DNA of 64,000 nucleotides from Porites lobata (taxonomy: Eukaryota; Cnidaria; Anthozoa; Scleractinia; Poritidae): the NCBI GenBank assembly GCA_942486035.1, contig CALNXK010000014.1, positions 3,872,501 through 3,936,500 of the forward strand, read 5' to 3'. The position numbers and the translations under genes are program-made. Shown piece after piece: positions 43,556 through 53,492 of this stretch (positions within the stretch are counted from its first letter, which is position 1; every line of letters starts with the position of its first letter). Below the pieces are notes generated by a model. It saw nothing but the letters and a program-made list of their open reading frames with translations, searched no databases and was not told the DNA's origin.

Positions 43556-44528
43556 TTTTTAGCTTCGTTTTTCTCAAACGTCTAAGGTTCAGCACTTTAT
43601 GGCCTCCACAAAAAATGAATTTGTCTCTGCTTTTCAGGTTCTTCTTGCTTCTTGTTGACATAAAACTTTTTGGCTTCTTCTTTCTTCTTATAATACTCGG
43701 CAATTTCTGGAGTCCAAGCAAACTTACTGGGAAGTCGAAAATCTTTGTCTTGCTCCTCTTTCTGCTTTTTGGCTTTTTCGCCAAATTGTTTCAGCCTCTG
43801 CTCTTCAGGAATCATATGGTTGCTCACATATGTATCCTTTCTGTAAAAGGATTCGTGGTTGGGACTTATAGGTGTTGACTCAATGGAAGGTATCATATGG
43901 TTGCTGATACTGGTGTATTTTCTGTAAAAGGATTCATTGTTTGGTGAGAGGTTCACAGATTTCAGGCGTCTCTGTTTGAAGGCCCGACGATTCTCATCAA
44001 GAGTTGCTGTCAATCTCTTTAACCATTCAGGTACAGGTTGAGAGGGTTCTGGATATGGTGGTGTATGAATCCATTGAAAATACTGGCATGGTCTTCTGGC
44101 ACCACAAGTTAAAAACACTTTGTTCATGTTTCTAGCTGTTTACTGAGCCGCATCTTGGAAATGAAGTTACAGTGACATCGAATGGCTCCCCATTGCGCAC
44201 GAAGTTCAGGATTCATCTCATCTTTGAGGGCATAATAGACTTTTACTTTACCTTCGAGTTTTCCATAATAGCGGGGACATGTCTGACCTCGAGTACCCCA
44301 AGTACCGCTTTTGATTTGTCTTTTCTCTCCCCCTGTTACTAGAAAATGTGATAGAAGAGGGTTGGTATCTTGAAAAAACGCAGCACCGATCATCTTGATG
44401 TCTTTCGAGTGGAAGGTAAAATGACTGAAATCAAACTGTTTTTTATAGAGACTTTTTTGCATTAACGTCATTTCAATTCCCCAAGGAGAGAGACATGTAC
44501 ATGTTGAGGCAAGTCCGCTCCGCCCCAA
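43556..44528 (-). pseudogene. zf-GRF protein 2 (right arm), one main frameshift
   Basis: The better copy of the pair. The frame 44528-44124 contains EMTLMQKSLYKKQFDFSHF, a CPRYYGKLEGKVKVYYALKD strand-rich segment and CHCNFISKMRLSK. A frame change near 44127-44135 moves to 44127-43597, which supplies KVFLTCGARRPCQYFQWIH, completing the zf-GRF zinc motif. Two NESFYRKxTxxSNHMIP repeats follow, and then a long charged helix (EEQRLKQFGEKAKKQKEEQ). It is probably a nucleic-acid-binding accessory protein. Only the zf-GRF part is recognised. Confidence 0.8.
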
Positions 44529-44569
44529 CCGTACTCATAAACAAACACGTAATGTTTGGTTCAATCGTG

Positions 44570-44820
44570 TTTACTTATGGAAAAGTAAAGCCTCCTACTG
44601 GTTCTTGCTTTGTTTTCTGCCGCTTTGTGTTCATCTCTTTCACCATGTCATTTAGCCGCTTTTCAATAGCTGATGTTGTAGCACTCTTGGGAAGAGAGGT
44701 CGGTTTCAGCGGTTGATGAATCTACTGGAAATACTTGCAGGGGTTTTGATATCTTTCACAGCATAGAAATACTTTACGCATACTTCTTGGGGTTTTGCTG
44801 AGTTTGATCCTTGGTACAAA
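44570..44820 (-). pseudogene. zf-GRF protein 1, C-terminal part (right arm)
   Basis: Minus-strand reading gives VPRIKLSKTPRSMRKVFLCC and CKYFQ, then TAG where the left copy has the Trp of FQW, then the C-terminal EMNTKRQKTKQEPVGGFTFP. The N-terminal half of the protein and the first zinc ligands are missing, as the arm homology ends near 44822. Confidence 0.7.
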
Positions 44821-45008
44821 TTATTTAAACTTCACGCGATGCTGCTTTCGGTAAACATCTCGAAGGCGTTTGTAGTCTTCTGCATATAAGTCTTGTGCTA
44901 TGGGATGCCAGGGAGGTAAGTAAGTGTCTGCTTGCACACCAGGGTTGGGAACAGCTTTCAAAACAAGTGTCTGAAGAGAGTTCGTTGTGTTCGCTGACCA
45001 CTGACTTT
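44821..45008 (-). CDS. Short open remnant, no start codon
   Basis: A minus-strand frame of about 60 codons ends at TAA 44823-44821. It reads VLKAVPNPGVQADTYLPPWH and DLYAEDYKRLRDVYRKQH. Composition and regular helix pattern suggest real former coding sequence. No ATG is present, a stop lies upstream, and I do not recognise the family. Found only in the right arm. Confidence 0.35.
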
Positions 45009-45756
45009 GTGAAATGACTTTTGACCGTCAGTGACTTTACGAACTATTTGAATATAAACAATAAAGTGATTGACGTCAAGTGGTTCTTAAGAGGGATTAA
45101 AGTAATAATTTGTTTAAGTCTGTTAATCTAGGGACTAAAAATGGTTATGACTTTTACATTTATGTTGGTTCCTAAAAGAGCCATTTGTTGTTTACCTACA
45201 ACATTCTGCAGGGTTTAATAGGCATAAAAGCCACGTTTTTGTTGGTAATATCCCCACGAAAAGGGATAACCTGAAATGATTTGGAACTTGACAGAGATTT
45301 TCGTGTTGTGCGATTAGTACACGAAAATAAACTTCGTGGGAAAACCCCACGGACAGGTTCCTATTACTTTCTTCATTTCAAATACATACATATAGTGTAC
45401 AGCATGCCCTCGTCTGCCTCCACTCTCGATCAATTCCACGTCTTCTCTCTGTTCCCACGTCCGACGGGTTAGCAACCCAAGTGTCGCTGCAAGCTGAAAT
45501 TTCGAACAAGCTTACTCGCTCGTAAGATTTATTCTTGAAATGGTGATAACTTAAGGCATTACTGATTACAATTTAACTTTTAATCAACTCCATTACAAAC
45601 TGTGTTGTCTCAACCAAGACATTTATGAAAATCTCACCAAAAAAGCCATTACTTGTACTCTGTGGAGAAGACCCAAGGGGAAAGTTACCAGATAGAATGT
45701 TTTGTTTAACCTTGGAAACCAGCTTGCCCAAACATGCCTGATGATGTCATTTCGCT
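45009..45756. other. Upstream region of the right SLOG gene
   Basis: No gene recognised. A+T-rich, with a GATGTCATTT element shortly before the TATA box. Confidence 0.4.
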
Positions 45757-45764
45757 TATAAAGG
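45757..45764 (+). promoter_or_regulatory. TATA box of the right SLOG gene
   Basis: TATAAAGG, 40 bp before ATG 45797; mirrors the left copy (38 bp). Confidence 0.65.
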
Positions 45765-45796
45765 CTTTGAAGAATAGACTTCTTTCCACTTGAATC

Positions 45797-46036
45797 ATGT
45801 TGCGATCGACCACGTTTACGATTGTGACTGGAGGTGCTTTGGGTGTGGATTTAGAAGCTGAAAAGATTGCTAGATATCATGGATTACAAGTAAACGTTCT
45901 TATTCCACCTTCTCATCCAAGAAGCAAGTCTCTTCCACCATTGTCTCATACCACTCTCGCTGAAGTTATCCCCGCCACCCGACAATCTGCCTTCCGTCTC
46001 TATAAACAACTGGAAAATTCGATCAGTTTGCAATAA
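45797..46036 (+). CDS. SLOG-type (DprA/LOG-like Rossmann) protein, first half (right copy)
   Basis: ATG 45797 to TAA 46034-46036, 79 codons. FTIVTGGALGVDLEAEKIA carries the GGAxGxD nucleotide-loop signature of the SLOG superfamily and the following helix. Next come a beta strand (GLQVNVLIPPSHPRSKSL) and a helix rich in TRQSAFRLYKQLE. In the family one domain of about 150-200 residues spans both this ORF and the next, so the TAA divides a single fold. The aligned codon is also TAA in the left arm. SLOG proteins bind or process nucleotide-derived ligands. The ligand here is unknown. Confidence 0.75.
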   Translation: MLRSTTFTIVTGGALGVDLEAEKIARYHGLQVNVLIPPSHPRSKSLPPLSHTTLAEVIPATRQSAFRLYKQLENSISLQ

Positions 46037-46072
46037 ATTCATCGCAACTATCATGTGGTGAAGAATTAAGTC

Positions 46073-46390
46073 ATGACTTTGGCGTTTGGTTGTTTTCAAT
46101 CCAACAGTAATATGCTGCATGGGGGAACAGGTTGGGCATTGGAATTTGCTAAACTGTTGCGAAAGATACTATATGTCTTTGATGTGGAAAGAAACATATG
46201 GTTGTGGTATCATCTAGATCAAGATTTGTTTTATGCGTGTGATCAAATGTCAGAGGAACAATTTGCTGCACCTACGTTTCTGTCAAGAACCTCCATAGTG
46301 GGTGTAAGGAACATTTACGATTACCCGGATGCTTTATTGGAACTCAATAATCTTTTTAAACGTAGTTTGTATTTGCCTTGTAGAGAATAA
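46073..46390 (+). CDS. SLOG-type protein, second half (right copy)
   Basis: ATG 46073 to TAA, 105 codons, in the same frame as the preceding ORF, with TAA codons at 46034 and 46067 between them. LAFGCFQSNSNMLHGGTGWA holds the second SLOG-type loop (GGTGWA). KILYVFDVERNIWLWYH follows, and then a C-terminal helical part with SEEQFAAPTFLSRTSIVGVR. The left arm has the equivalent ORF. Whether the two ORFs yield separate chains, need readthrough or are remnants of one gene is open. An AATAAA overlaps the stop region. Confidence 0.7.
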   Translation: MTLAFGCFQSNSNMLHGGTGWALEFAKLLRKILYVFDVERNIWLWYHLDQDLFYACDQMSEEQFAAPTFLSRTSIVGVRNIYDYPDALLELNNLFKRSLYLPCRE

Positions 46391-46395
46391 AAATC

Positions 46396-47383
46396 CACAG
46401 CATGAAGGATTTTCGTAAACTGATCAATGACATTCTTTTCTTTCTTCTCCATAACAATGAAATGTGTTAAGGTCAATATAGGACTTGAGCCAGGCTACCT
46501 GCTTGAACTAAAGGATTCGATAGAATACTTCTCTGTCATTGAAAGTTAAAGAAGCTTTCGTTTCGTTATTACGCATGCGTAATCATTTCTCCCACATGTC
46601 CGCTTAAGTAACCATTCGCTTCCAAAACGTTTTTAAAACGTTTTTGACGCACGTTGGTACTGCGCATGCGTATTTTGCGTAGCCTCCAACAAGTCTAAGA
46701 GTCTGGACTAAGTTCCACATATAAAGGTCTCTTGTATCTCATTACCACAGTTTATGAATGCAATAAAGCCGCATTCCAAGTTTCAGTCTTGCAATTTTAT
46801 ATAAAGCAACAATGATTAAAGTTAGTAAAACTACGGATTCCCTCTTAAAAAAGAAGTACACTTTACTGCACTTTCTGTGGCTTGGTTTTTAGTTTAACAG
46901 GTAAAAATTATGAATAATGGTTTATCGAAAATCGTTATTAGCTTCTACAATAATAATTATAAACGAAATCACACTCACCTGGTTTATTTTGCGATGTCCA
47001 CACTGACGCATCGCAGTTTTTAATAGCCGGATAAATTCCCGGTCGAATTCACACATAAAAGAGAGAATGGTAGGCTTTTCAAGCAAATTATTTTCCACGG
47101 TAGACGAAATTGAAGTATTGTGTTTATTGCAGGTTTTAGCTAACCATCAACCGGTAAGTGCCGCCCCTTGCACTCTCTTATCGGCTCTTATTTGCTCATG
47201 TTTTTGAAAGGATGCACTCCACAATTTCTTCTTTCTTTTCCAGCTGGGCCTTTCAGTACCTTTCTCCTTCTTTCTTTGAAGGTAATGTGTGGTGCCCTCA
47301 GTGAACCCACATGATCAATATACCTGGCTGATGCCCCAGGGCATCACAGCACCCAAAGCCACCAGCAATCTGCTCTCCACTTT
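46396..47383. other. Gene-less region right of the viral element
   Basis: No supported gene. CGCATGCG-containing motifs recur near 46573 and 46665. Confidence 0.4.
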
Positions 47384-49347
47384 CTACCTCTTACGAAAGA
47401 TGATCCCGATGAAAGAACCTGCATATGTCCTTAATGGAGACCTTTTGGGAGGACAAAGTTGATTTTCAAGCTCATTTATATCTCCCAGCCTAATTTCACT
47501 GTATAAAAGCTGATCTTCAGTGGTGTCCCTACATCTAGCCATGATGTAAATGTGAAGCTTCTCTACTAACTCCTGAACATTCTTTCCATGGAGCTCTTCA
47601 GAAGTGTAGTAGAATGCAGGATCATAGATTGCATTTACAGTTAGCAGAAGGTAGCCATGGTTCATAATGCTGGAATGTTCTGACGAGATCATGAGATGTC
47701 TTGTGCATTCATGTCACTTTAATACCTTTAATAACTCCTCCCTTAGTCCATCTATTTTTAGCTCTCCAAGCTCCCTTAAGCGACTTTTTTTATGTCATCT
47801 GCACTCACGCAATTGTAGTGGGCATCTGAGTGGTCTCTGACAAGATCTTCCTTCTCATGCTCCTCCAAAAGCGCTTTAAGAATCTCAAGCAAAGGTATCT
47901 TCCTTCCGCTAACTGTGAAATACCCTGTTTTTAATGTACCGTCAGGCTTTAGCATTAACTTCTTGTAGCGTTTTGGTGCAATGATCTCTCCTAAGCGATA
48001 TTCTCCAGTCCTAATCTTGGCCCTCAAGGTTTTTCGTAGGGCAGCATTGGTACGGGGGATAGGTGTTGTGATTTCACCACCAAACATTCTGTTGAGGAGT
48101 CTTCTTGTCACAGGCTGAGCATTTTTTCTTGGACCTGTAAACTTTGCCACATCCACCCCTTTAGTTTGAACTCTTTCACCACCATGTTTCCCATCTTACT
48201 TTTCTCTGCTGCTCCATACTTCCTGGACAGTTCTGAATAATTGATCTGAAAAGTATGTGGAAGATTTAGCATTCTTGTCTATCCCTCAGTTTTCTAATTA
48301 AAAATAAATGGTGCCATAAAGTGCTCATCAAACAAAGACATCTGCTTTTGTTTTTCTGTTTTAAGCAGAACCGAGTGATTAACGTTATCTACAAAATAAT
48401 CACTTGATTATGCCTCATCACAACTAACATTCTCACCTTTTCACCTTCTTTCATTGAATTTACTTCTTGCAGGAGGCCCTCCTTGTCAAAGTCAATTGAC
48501 GCTGGATCAGGAGAATGACGCTTCTTTTTGCGCAGACCAGCCTCCTTAAGTGCCTTCCTCTTCAAAGTTCGAACGCTTGCCTCATGGAAGGACTCGAAGT
48601 AGAGAGATTTTCTTTGGAGCTCTCTCTGCTTGTATGCTTTCCGCGTTCCCTGCATTGTGTCACAGTCAACCTTAGACCACTGGTCTTCTGTTTTGCGTTT
48701 GATAGACCTTAAAGTTTCCCTTCTTTTTTTTGTTTTTGCGCCTTAGTTTTTGATTGTGTTACACCAATTTCAGGTACTTTTGTTAAGGCTTCAGCGAGGT
48801 TCACGTTGTAGAGACTCACTCTTAAATGGTTCGTTTATTTTGAAATATATCTGCTTTGCAGTATCCTGAATAGTTCCTTTAGTAGGTTTTACAACTTTCG
48901 CAGTTTTCTTTTGTAAGATTGTCACTTCCTTTGCACATGCAGACATCAGGTTGTTCACCTTAAGTCGGTTAGACTTCAACTGGAATAGTGACTGCACACG
49001 CACATGATTAACCGCACATGCATTGCAATTAGATATTGTGTGCAATCCTCTCTTTACTGTTAAAGAGACTTCTACGCTGTAGGACTAAAATGCGTCAAGT
49101 ATTTTGCTTCGTCTTCTCCCCGACATTTATCAAAGTTTTTCAGCAACACAGGTAGTCTCTGGTCAAAAATCTTCTGAGTAACAGCAAATGTCTCTTTATT
49201 GTCTGAAAATGTACTCAAAAACTTCTGTAGACGAATGCCTTTGTCACGAATAACTTTTCTATTCTTGTCCAACATACTGTTCTTTGCTGCCACACTCGAC
49301 AAGCCACAGTTAAAAAATCCCGCCATTACATCGACGATTTGAGCCAA
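47384..49347 (-). pseudogene. Broken multi-part ORF of an uncharacterised invertebrate family
   Basis: Five minus-strand frames follow one another. 49347-49072 starts with ATG (MAQIVDVMAGFFNCGLSSVA) and is helical. 49045-48791 is Lys-rich (KVVKPTKGTIQDTAKQIYF). 48655-48389 is a charged helix (KAYKQRELQRKSLYFESF). Then LPHTFQINYSELSRKYGA precedes a one-base frame change near 48160 into 48156-47776 (DVAKFTGPRKNAQ, FTVSGRKIPLLEILK). Last comes 47692-47384 (VNAIYDPAFYYTSEEL, LHIYIMARCRD). I recall similar sequences as repetitive uncharacterised ORFs in cnidarians, but could not check this. Introns could explain some gaps. The frame changes favour a pseudogene or dead transposon. Confidence 0.5.
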
Positions 49348-50749
49348 TTTTTTTCCTTGTTAGGAACTGATTCTCTCTGTAGCGATGGTAATTTTTTGAA
49401 TTCTTGCGATTTATAGGCACTTAAGTTGGTTTAGAACAGTGGAAAAAATTTTCAATGAAGAACTTCGGAAACTACACCTTGCGATTGAACCCAACATGCA
49501 AATCTAAAAATCGCGCCAAATCTGCGAGTATAATTTAGAATAGAAACATGATATCTTATTTATAGACAATCGTTGTTATTAGAGCCAAAGCACAAAAATT
49601 TAGGCGCACATTCTCGAGGAAAACGGAATTGATTTATAACAACGAACAAAGAGGGATCGAAATAAAAACCTCGCATCTTATTTACTGTTAAGACAAAATG
49701 TAAAACGCACAGAGACAAAATAACATCTCTACTGTAACTAAATCCTTTTAATTCAATAGAATCGCGAATATAATTTACAAAAAACGAATGTTAGAATGAA
49801 AAACTTACAAATCTTATGCAACACAGTCCATTGCAAGATCGTCCACCATTTTGAAAATGAACGTGTTGCTATGGCAACATCCTCGGTTTTAGTCTCCCTG
49901 ACGTTGAGCCGTGTGCTCAAATATAGCGGACAAGTCGGTCACTTAGTACAATATTAAGTCGGAGGAATACGGGATCTTCTCATGGCTACAAGTGATTTCT
50001 CTACGTTCCAAAAGCAAGAGCTTCTAATAAAAAACTAGGATCTAAACGGGTTTTTCTGTTTTTCTTTAAATTAGAACTAGGATTGCTGTCGTTTTAACCT
50101 AAGTAACAAGGAGTGGAAATTAAGAAAAAATTAAAAGGTATTGAGGATGCTTTTCCAAATTCCCTGATTAATTAGCAATTATTTAGTTTTTAAAGAATAT
50201 ATTCTAATGTTTTTCCCAGAATTTCATTCAGGATGAATTGTCGTTAAACATCCGCCAAAACAAGAGGACCAAAATCGCCCCAAAATATCGTTGTAAGCAA
50301 CGGTCAAGTCACGTGACTTACTCTGAATATTAAGCTTCCGAAATTGTTTCGGTCTACGTAAAAGAAAAGTCTCAAAAAAGTAGTTCAAATTTTTTAGAAT
50401 TTTCTTTCCTATTTTTAACCATTTTTCACATAACCCCATTCCTTAACTCACGTGAGAATGAGTGTTCTTAGGAATGGAAATTTCGATATGTTTCTCATGA
50501 ATTGCGATAACGTACGCAATTAGGTGAGCTCCGATCTGCCTAGTGGCATGCTGTGGACTCAACCCTTGGCCGGACCACAACTAAGGTCTTTAACCCTTTG
50601 ACAACTGTCTGGGTCAATTCCATTTTCTCAAGAACGATGCAGATTGCCCATTTCTCAACGACTTATGTTTAGAACAGAATAGAATAGAGAATTAATTATT
50701 TATTCAAACACAGTAAAAATCATCAGGAGTAAAACAAAATTGAATAAAC
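49348..50749. other. Gene-less region
   Basis: A possible promoter area for the minus-strand gene at its left. No RNA gene or domain-bearing ORF. Confidence 0.4.
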
Positions 50750-51190
50750 CTAATTACCCTTAACAATGTGCAAAACTATCTACAACTAACCTAACAAAGA
50801 CCTGTTTTTCATGAATGCCGTGTACACAGTACTTAAAAAAAACAGAAATTCAGATGAGCCAATCGTTTAAATTGACTTAAAGATTTAGCCTCTCATATCA
50901 CAGCGCAGGCTGTTCCGCTATAACTAAGCTGTTCTCCATGAAGGTAGTTCACGGGAACGAGACAATTAGTTTGTTATCAGAGTCTCTTAGGGAGTAGTGC
51001 GTTTCATATCGTTTAACAAATTTAGAAGATAAATGTCCTGGAACAAGATCATTTAAAGACTTCTAACCATTAGGGCTTTTTGTATTTGAAACTGAGTGCT
51101 CAAGTCATTTCAATAAAGTTGTGTAAATAAGCGGTTGCCATCAGCATCATATCGAGAAAAGGTTAGAACACGAGCAGCACGGTTCTGAAG
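50750..51190 (-). pseudogene. LINE tail fragment, same family as 9-827
   Basis: Minus-strand reading gives VQKLQNRAARVLT-like sequence (KLQNRAARVLTFSRYDADG, ending 51110). After an internal deletion comes GHLSSKFVKRYETHYSLRDS and NKLIVSFPRT. These align in order with the last third of the LINE at 9-827 but contain stops and a gap. It is a dead 3' fragment. Confidence 0.75.
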
Positions 51191-52720
51191 CTTCTGTTGA
51201 CTGTCAAACAAAGGTAACAGACCCGTAGCCAGGTTTTTTTTCAGGGCAGGTGCGATCCAACGAGGAGACGGACCAAATGAGACCTGAGGGGTAAGTCTCT
51301 GGGTGGGGGGAGCTTTGGTTGTCTGAGATTGAATTGCGTAGCAATTAGGCTGGCTCTCTTTGAACGCGTTAGCGTGAGGCACCTGGCATGGGAGGGGGGA
51401 AGGGTCCGGGGAGATGCTTCCCGGGAAAATTTTTAAATTTAAGCCCTCTGAAATGGCTGGAAATACATTTAAAACTAACATGGTGTGGTGAAACATATAC
51501 TTTCAACAACAAAGAACGTCGCCATAAAAAAAACCTTTTCTCCATAAAGAGTTGTGCAGCTTTAAAAAGAGTGTTAATATCCTCCAAGCCACATAAGAAG
51601 AGCTGGGTTCAGTGTGTCAAAGCTGACGGGAATTCTCACACTCACGGACTGTTAAAATAACAATTCAGATCTAGAACTTTGCAGAAAACTATGGCAAACA
51701 AAACCTACAGGGATTTTTTGTTGAGCAACGGAGAAATGCCTTGTACGTAGGCACACCAAATCCCCTTTTTACACTTTACGAAGCGAAAACGCGTTTTGTG
51801 GAAAGGGTGCGGGGGGTCAGGCTTGTGTCCTCTTTTACAGCGTTTTCAATTTCACTACACAATCAGTAAATTAGAATAGAACAATACTCCAATACTCCTT
51901 CTTCACATTCTTTTTAAGTCGTTGATCAATAAAAAAGTGGACCCCTGGCGCCGCCTGGGAGGGGGGGTGGAGGGGTGCGAGCGCACCCGTCCTCCCTGCC
52001 CTACAGGCCTAGGTAGTGTAAGTGATTAGGTTGGTAAGCAGCGATCTTTGCGCAAATAACTCACTTGGGAAATTATAACCAATCCAGCTTGAGTTACACA
52101 CCGAACAAAAACAACAACAACAACAAAACAATTCACTGACTACTCTTTGCAAACTGAATTTCTCACTTTCCTGGACAGTTGGCGGGGCAAACCTCCCTAG
52201 GAAAAACGATCAGCTAAGTAGCAAACTAGGTAAGAGAAGAAATGAAACAGGAAAAAAAAGGAGCAATGTATCAAATTATAGTTAGTAGAGGAGACTGGTT
52301 ATGAAAATCGGCAAATATCAAATTTGAAAACAGCGGTGCTGTAGTTTATGTTGGAAGCTCCCCGCCCTTGAAAAATCTTTTTTTTTTTTTTGTTTTCAAA
52401 TTACGACTGAAAAAATTAATGCGATATTTGTATTGGTCAGTAAGTTCAAAATGATAGGAAATTTTGCTATGAACATTGTGCAAGGTCAGGTCCAAAAAAG
52501 CTAACAAAAAAATATAATACCAAAAAAGTATAAAAGGTTTCCTAGAAAAAAAAAAATAATAAATTTGGTTTGTATTTACGCATGTGCTAAAAGCACAATG
52601 AAAGGACGTCAACTTACGTCAGTAAAGTATGACATAATAAAGTGTTGTAAACCCCATTTAAGGGTATTTCCTTGCCTACAGCGGAAAACCGGTGGAAAAA
52701 GGATAATTTTTGTATGTAAT
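51191..52720. other. Gene-less region
   Basis: G-rich patches occur near 51390-51420 and 51955-51985, and A/T homopolymers near 52380 and 52547. No gene is supported. Confidence 0.4.
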
Positions 52721-52850
52721 AGGACTACATGCTGTCCAATTTGGAATAGCTGGATGAAAAAAATCCCGAGGACAGCGAAAATTGGACGAGGTCGTGGCCG
52801 AGAGTCCAATTTAATTCATTTAATTCCAAATTGAACAAGCATGTAGTCCT
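52721..52850. repeat. 130-bp inverted-repeat element
   Basis: AGGACTACATGCTGTCCAAT at 52721-52740 pairs with the complement at 52826-52850. The loop region contains GTCCAAT/ATTGGAC palindromic words. MITE-like. Confidence 0.7.
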
Positions 52851-53492
52851 TTTACTTATTAGTTATATAGCTGGTTAGTTAATCCAGATTTTTTAGCGTA
52901 CACTCGAACCGTATGTACTTGAAACAAAATGCCACTGAAAGATCTGAAAAAAGTGTCAACTTATTCTTTACAAGTGAGCAAAAGTAGAACTAGTACTTTC
53001 TCTTTCATACTTTGGCATTTTGTAGTCAAGTGTAAGCTTAAAATTTTATAGAACTCCTTCAATTATGCGGTGTTGTGAAAACTGCAATCTCGAGTACAAA
53101 GAAGACAAAGCAACAACGCAAATGCTCAATTTAAACACGAAAACTATTGACGTAAACATTTTATTCATTAAATCAAACGATTTCCGCAGACTTTGTCCTG
53201 GAAACAGCAGCAAAACAAAACAACATTCATTGCAACAAGAAGCCAAACGTGTTCGCCGACGAAACGCCGTCAGCCAAGGAGACTTTTTTGGCGCGCTGTC
53301 ACAGGGATTTTTTGCTGATTAGCTAGTTTGCATTGTCTATTGTATTTTCTAGCATTTGATCGCCTCAGACCAGCTGTCCGATTTTTTCTTAAATTGGACA
53401 GTTTGCCTATTTGTAAAGGAAAGTCCTATCTGAAACTATCCAAAATAATCCTTAATTGTACAGTTTGTAAAAATTAAAGAACAATCCACGGT
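52851..53492. other. Gene-less spacer
   Basis: The ORF at 53065-53322 is basic near its C-terminus but has no recognised domain or gene context. Confidence 0.4.

Larger units (their letters stand above)
43556..46390. repeat. Right gene-bearing arm of the Polinton-like element
   Basis: Inverted counterpart of 29978-33010. It holds leftward zf-GRF genes and a rightward SLOG gene. The block 44825-43556 and the block 45797-46390 match the left arm. The DNA between them (44826-45796) does not, and carries a remnant ORF of its own. Confidence 0.8.
29975..46395. mobile_element. Endogenous Polinton/Maverick-like (adintovirus-like) element, decayed
   Basis: About 16.4 kb, a normal Polinton size. It carries the diagnostic set: protein-primed family B DNA polymerase, FtsK/A32-type packaging ATPase, adenain-like protease, major capsid protein, minor capsid-type proteins and a PLA2 protein. 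The ends are long inverted arms that carry genes. The outer limits are set only by the last codons of the outward-facing SLOG genes (29978 and 46390). Clean terminal repeats and a 6-bp target duplication could not be identified. No retrovirus-like integrase is visible. It is probably lost with the DNA between about 41.3 and 43.5 kb, where the element is interrupted by unrelated sequence and a host pseudogene. Confidence 0.9.

Noticed and set aside
43507..43878. Hydrophobic 123-codon ORF
   Set aside because: Antisense of the Lys/Glu-rich helix of zf-GRF protein 2; the apparent membrane segments are an artefact.
44495..44716. Plus-strand ORF of 73 codons with a counterpart at 31932-32114 on the minus strand
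   Set aside because: The similarity between the two is real, but both are antisense shadows of the zf-GRF protein 1 C-terminus.
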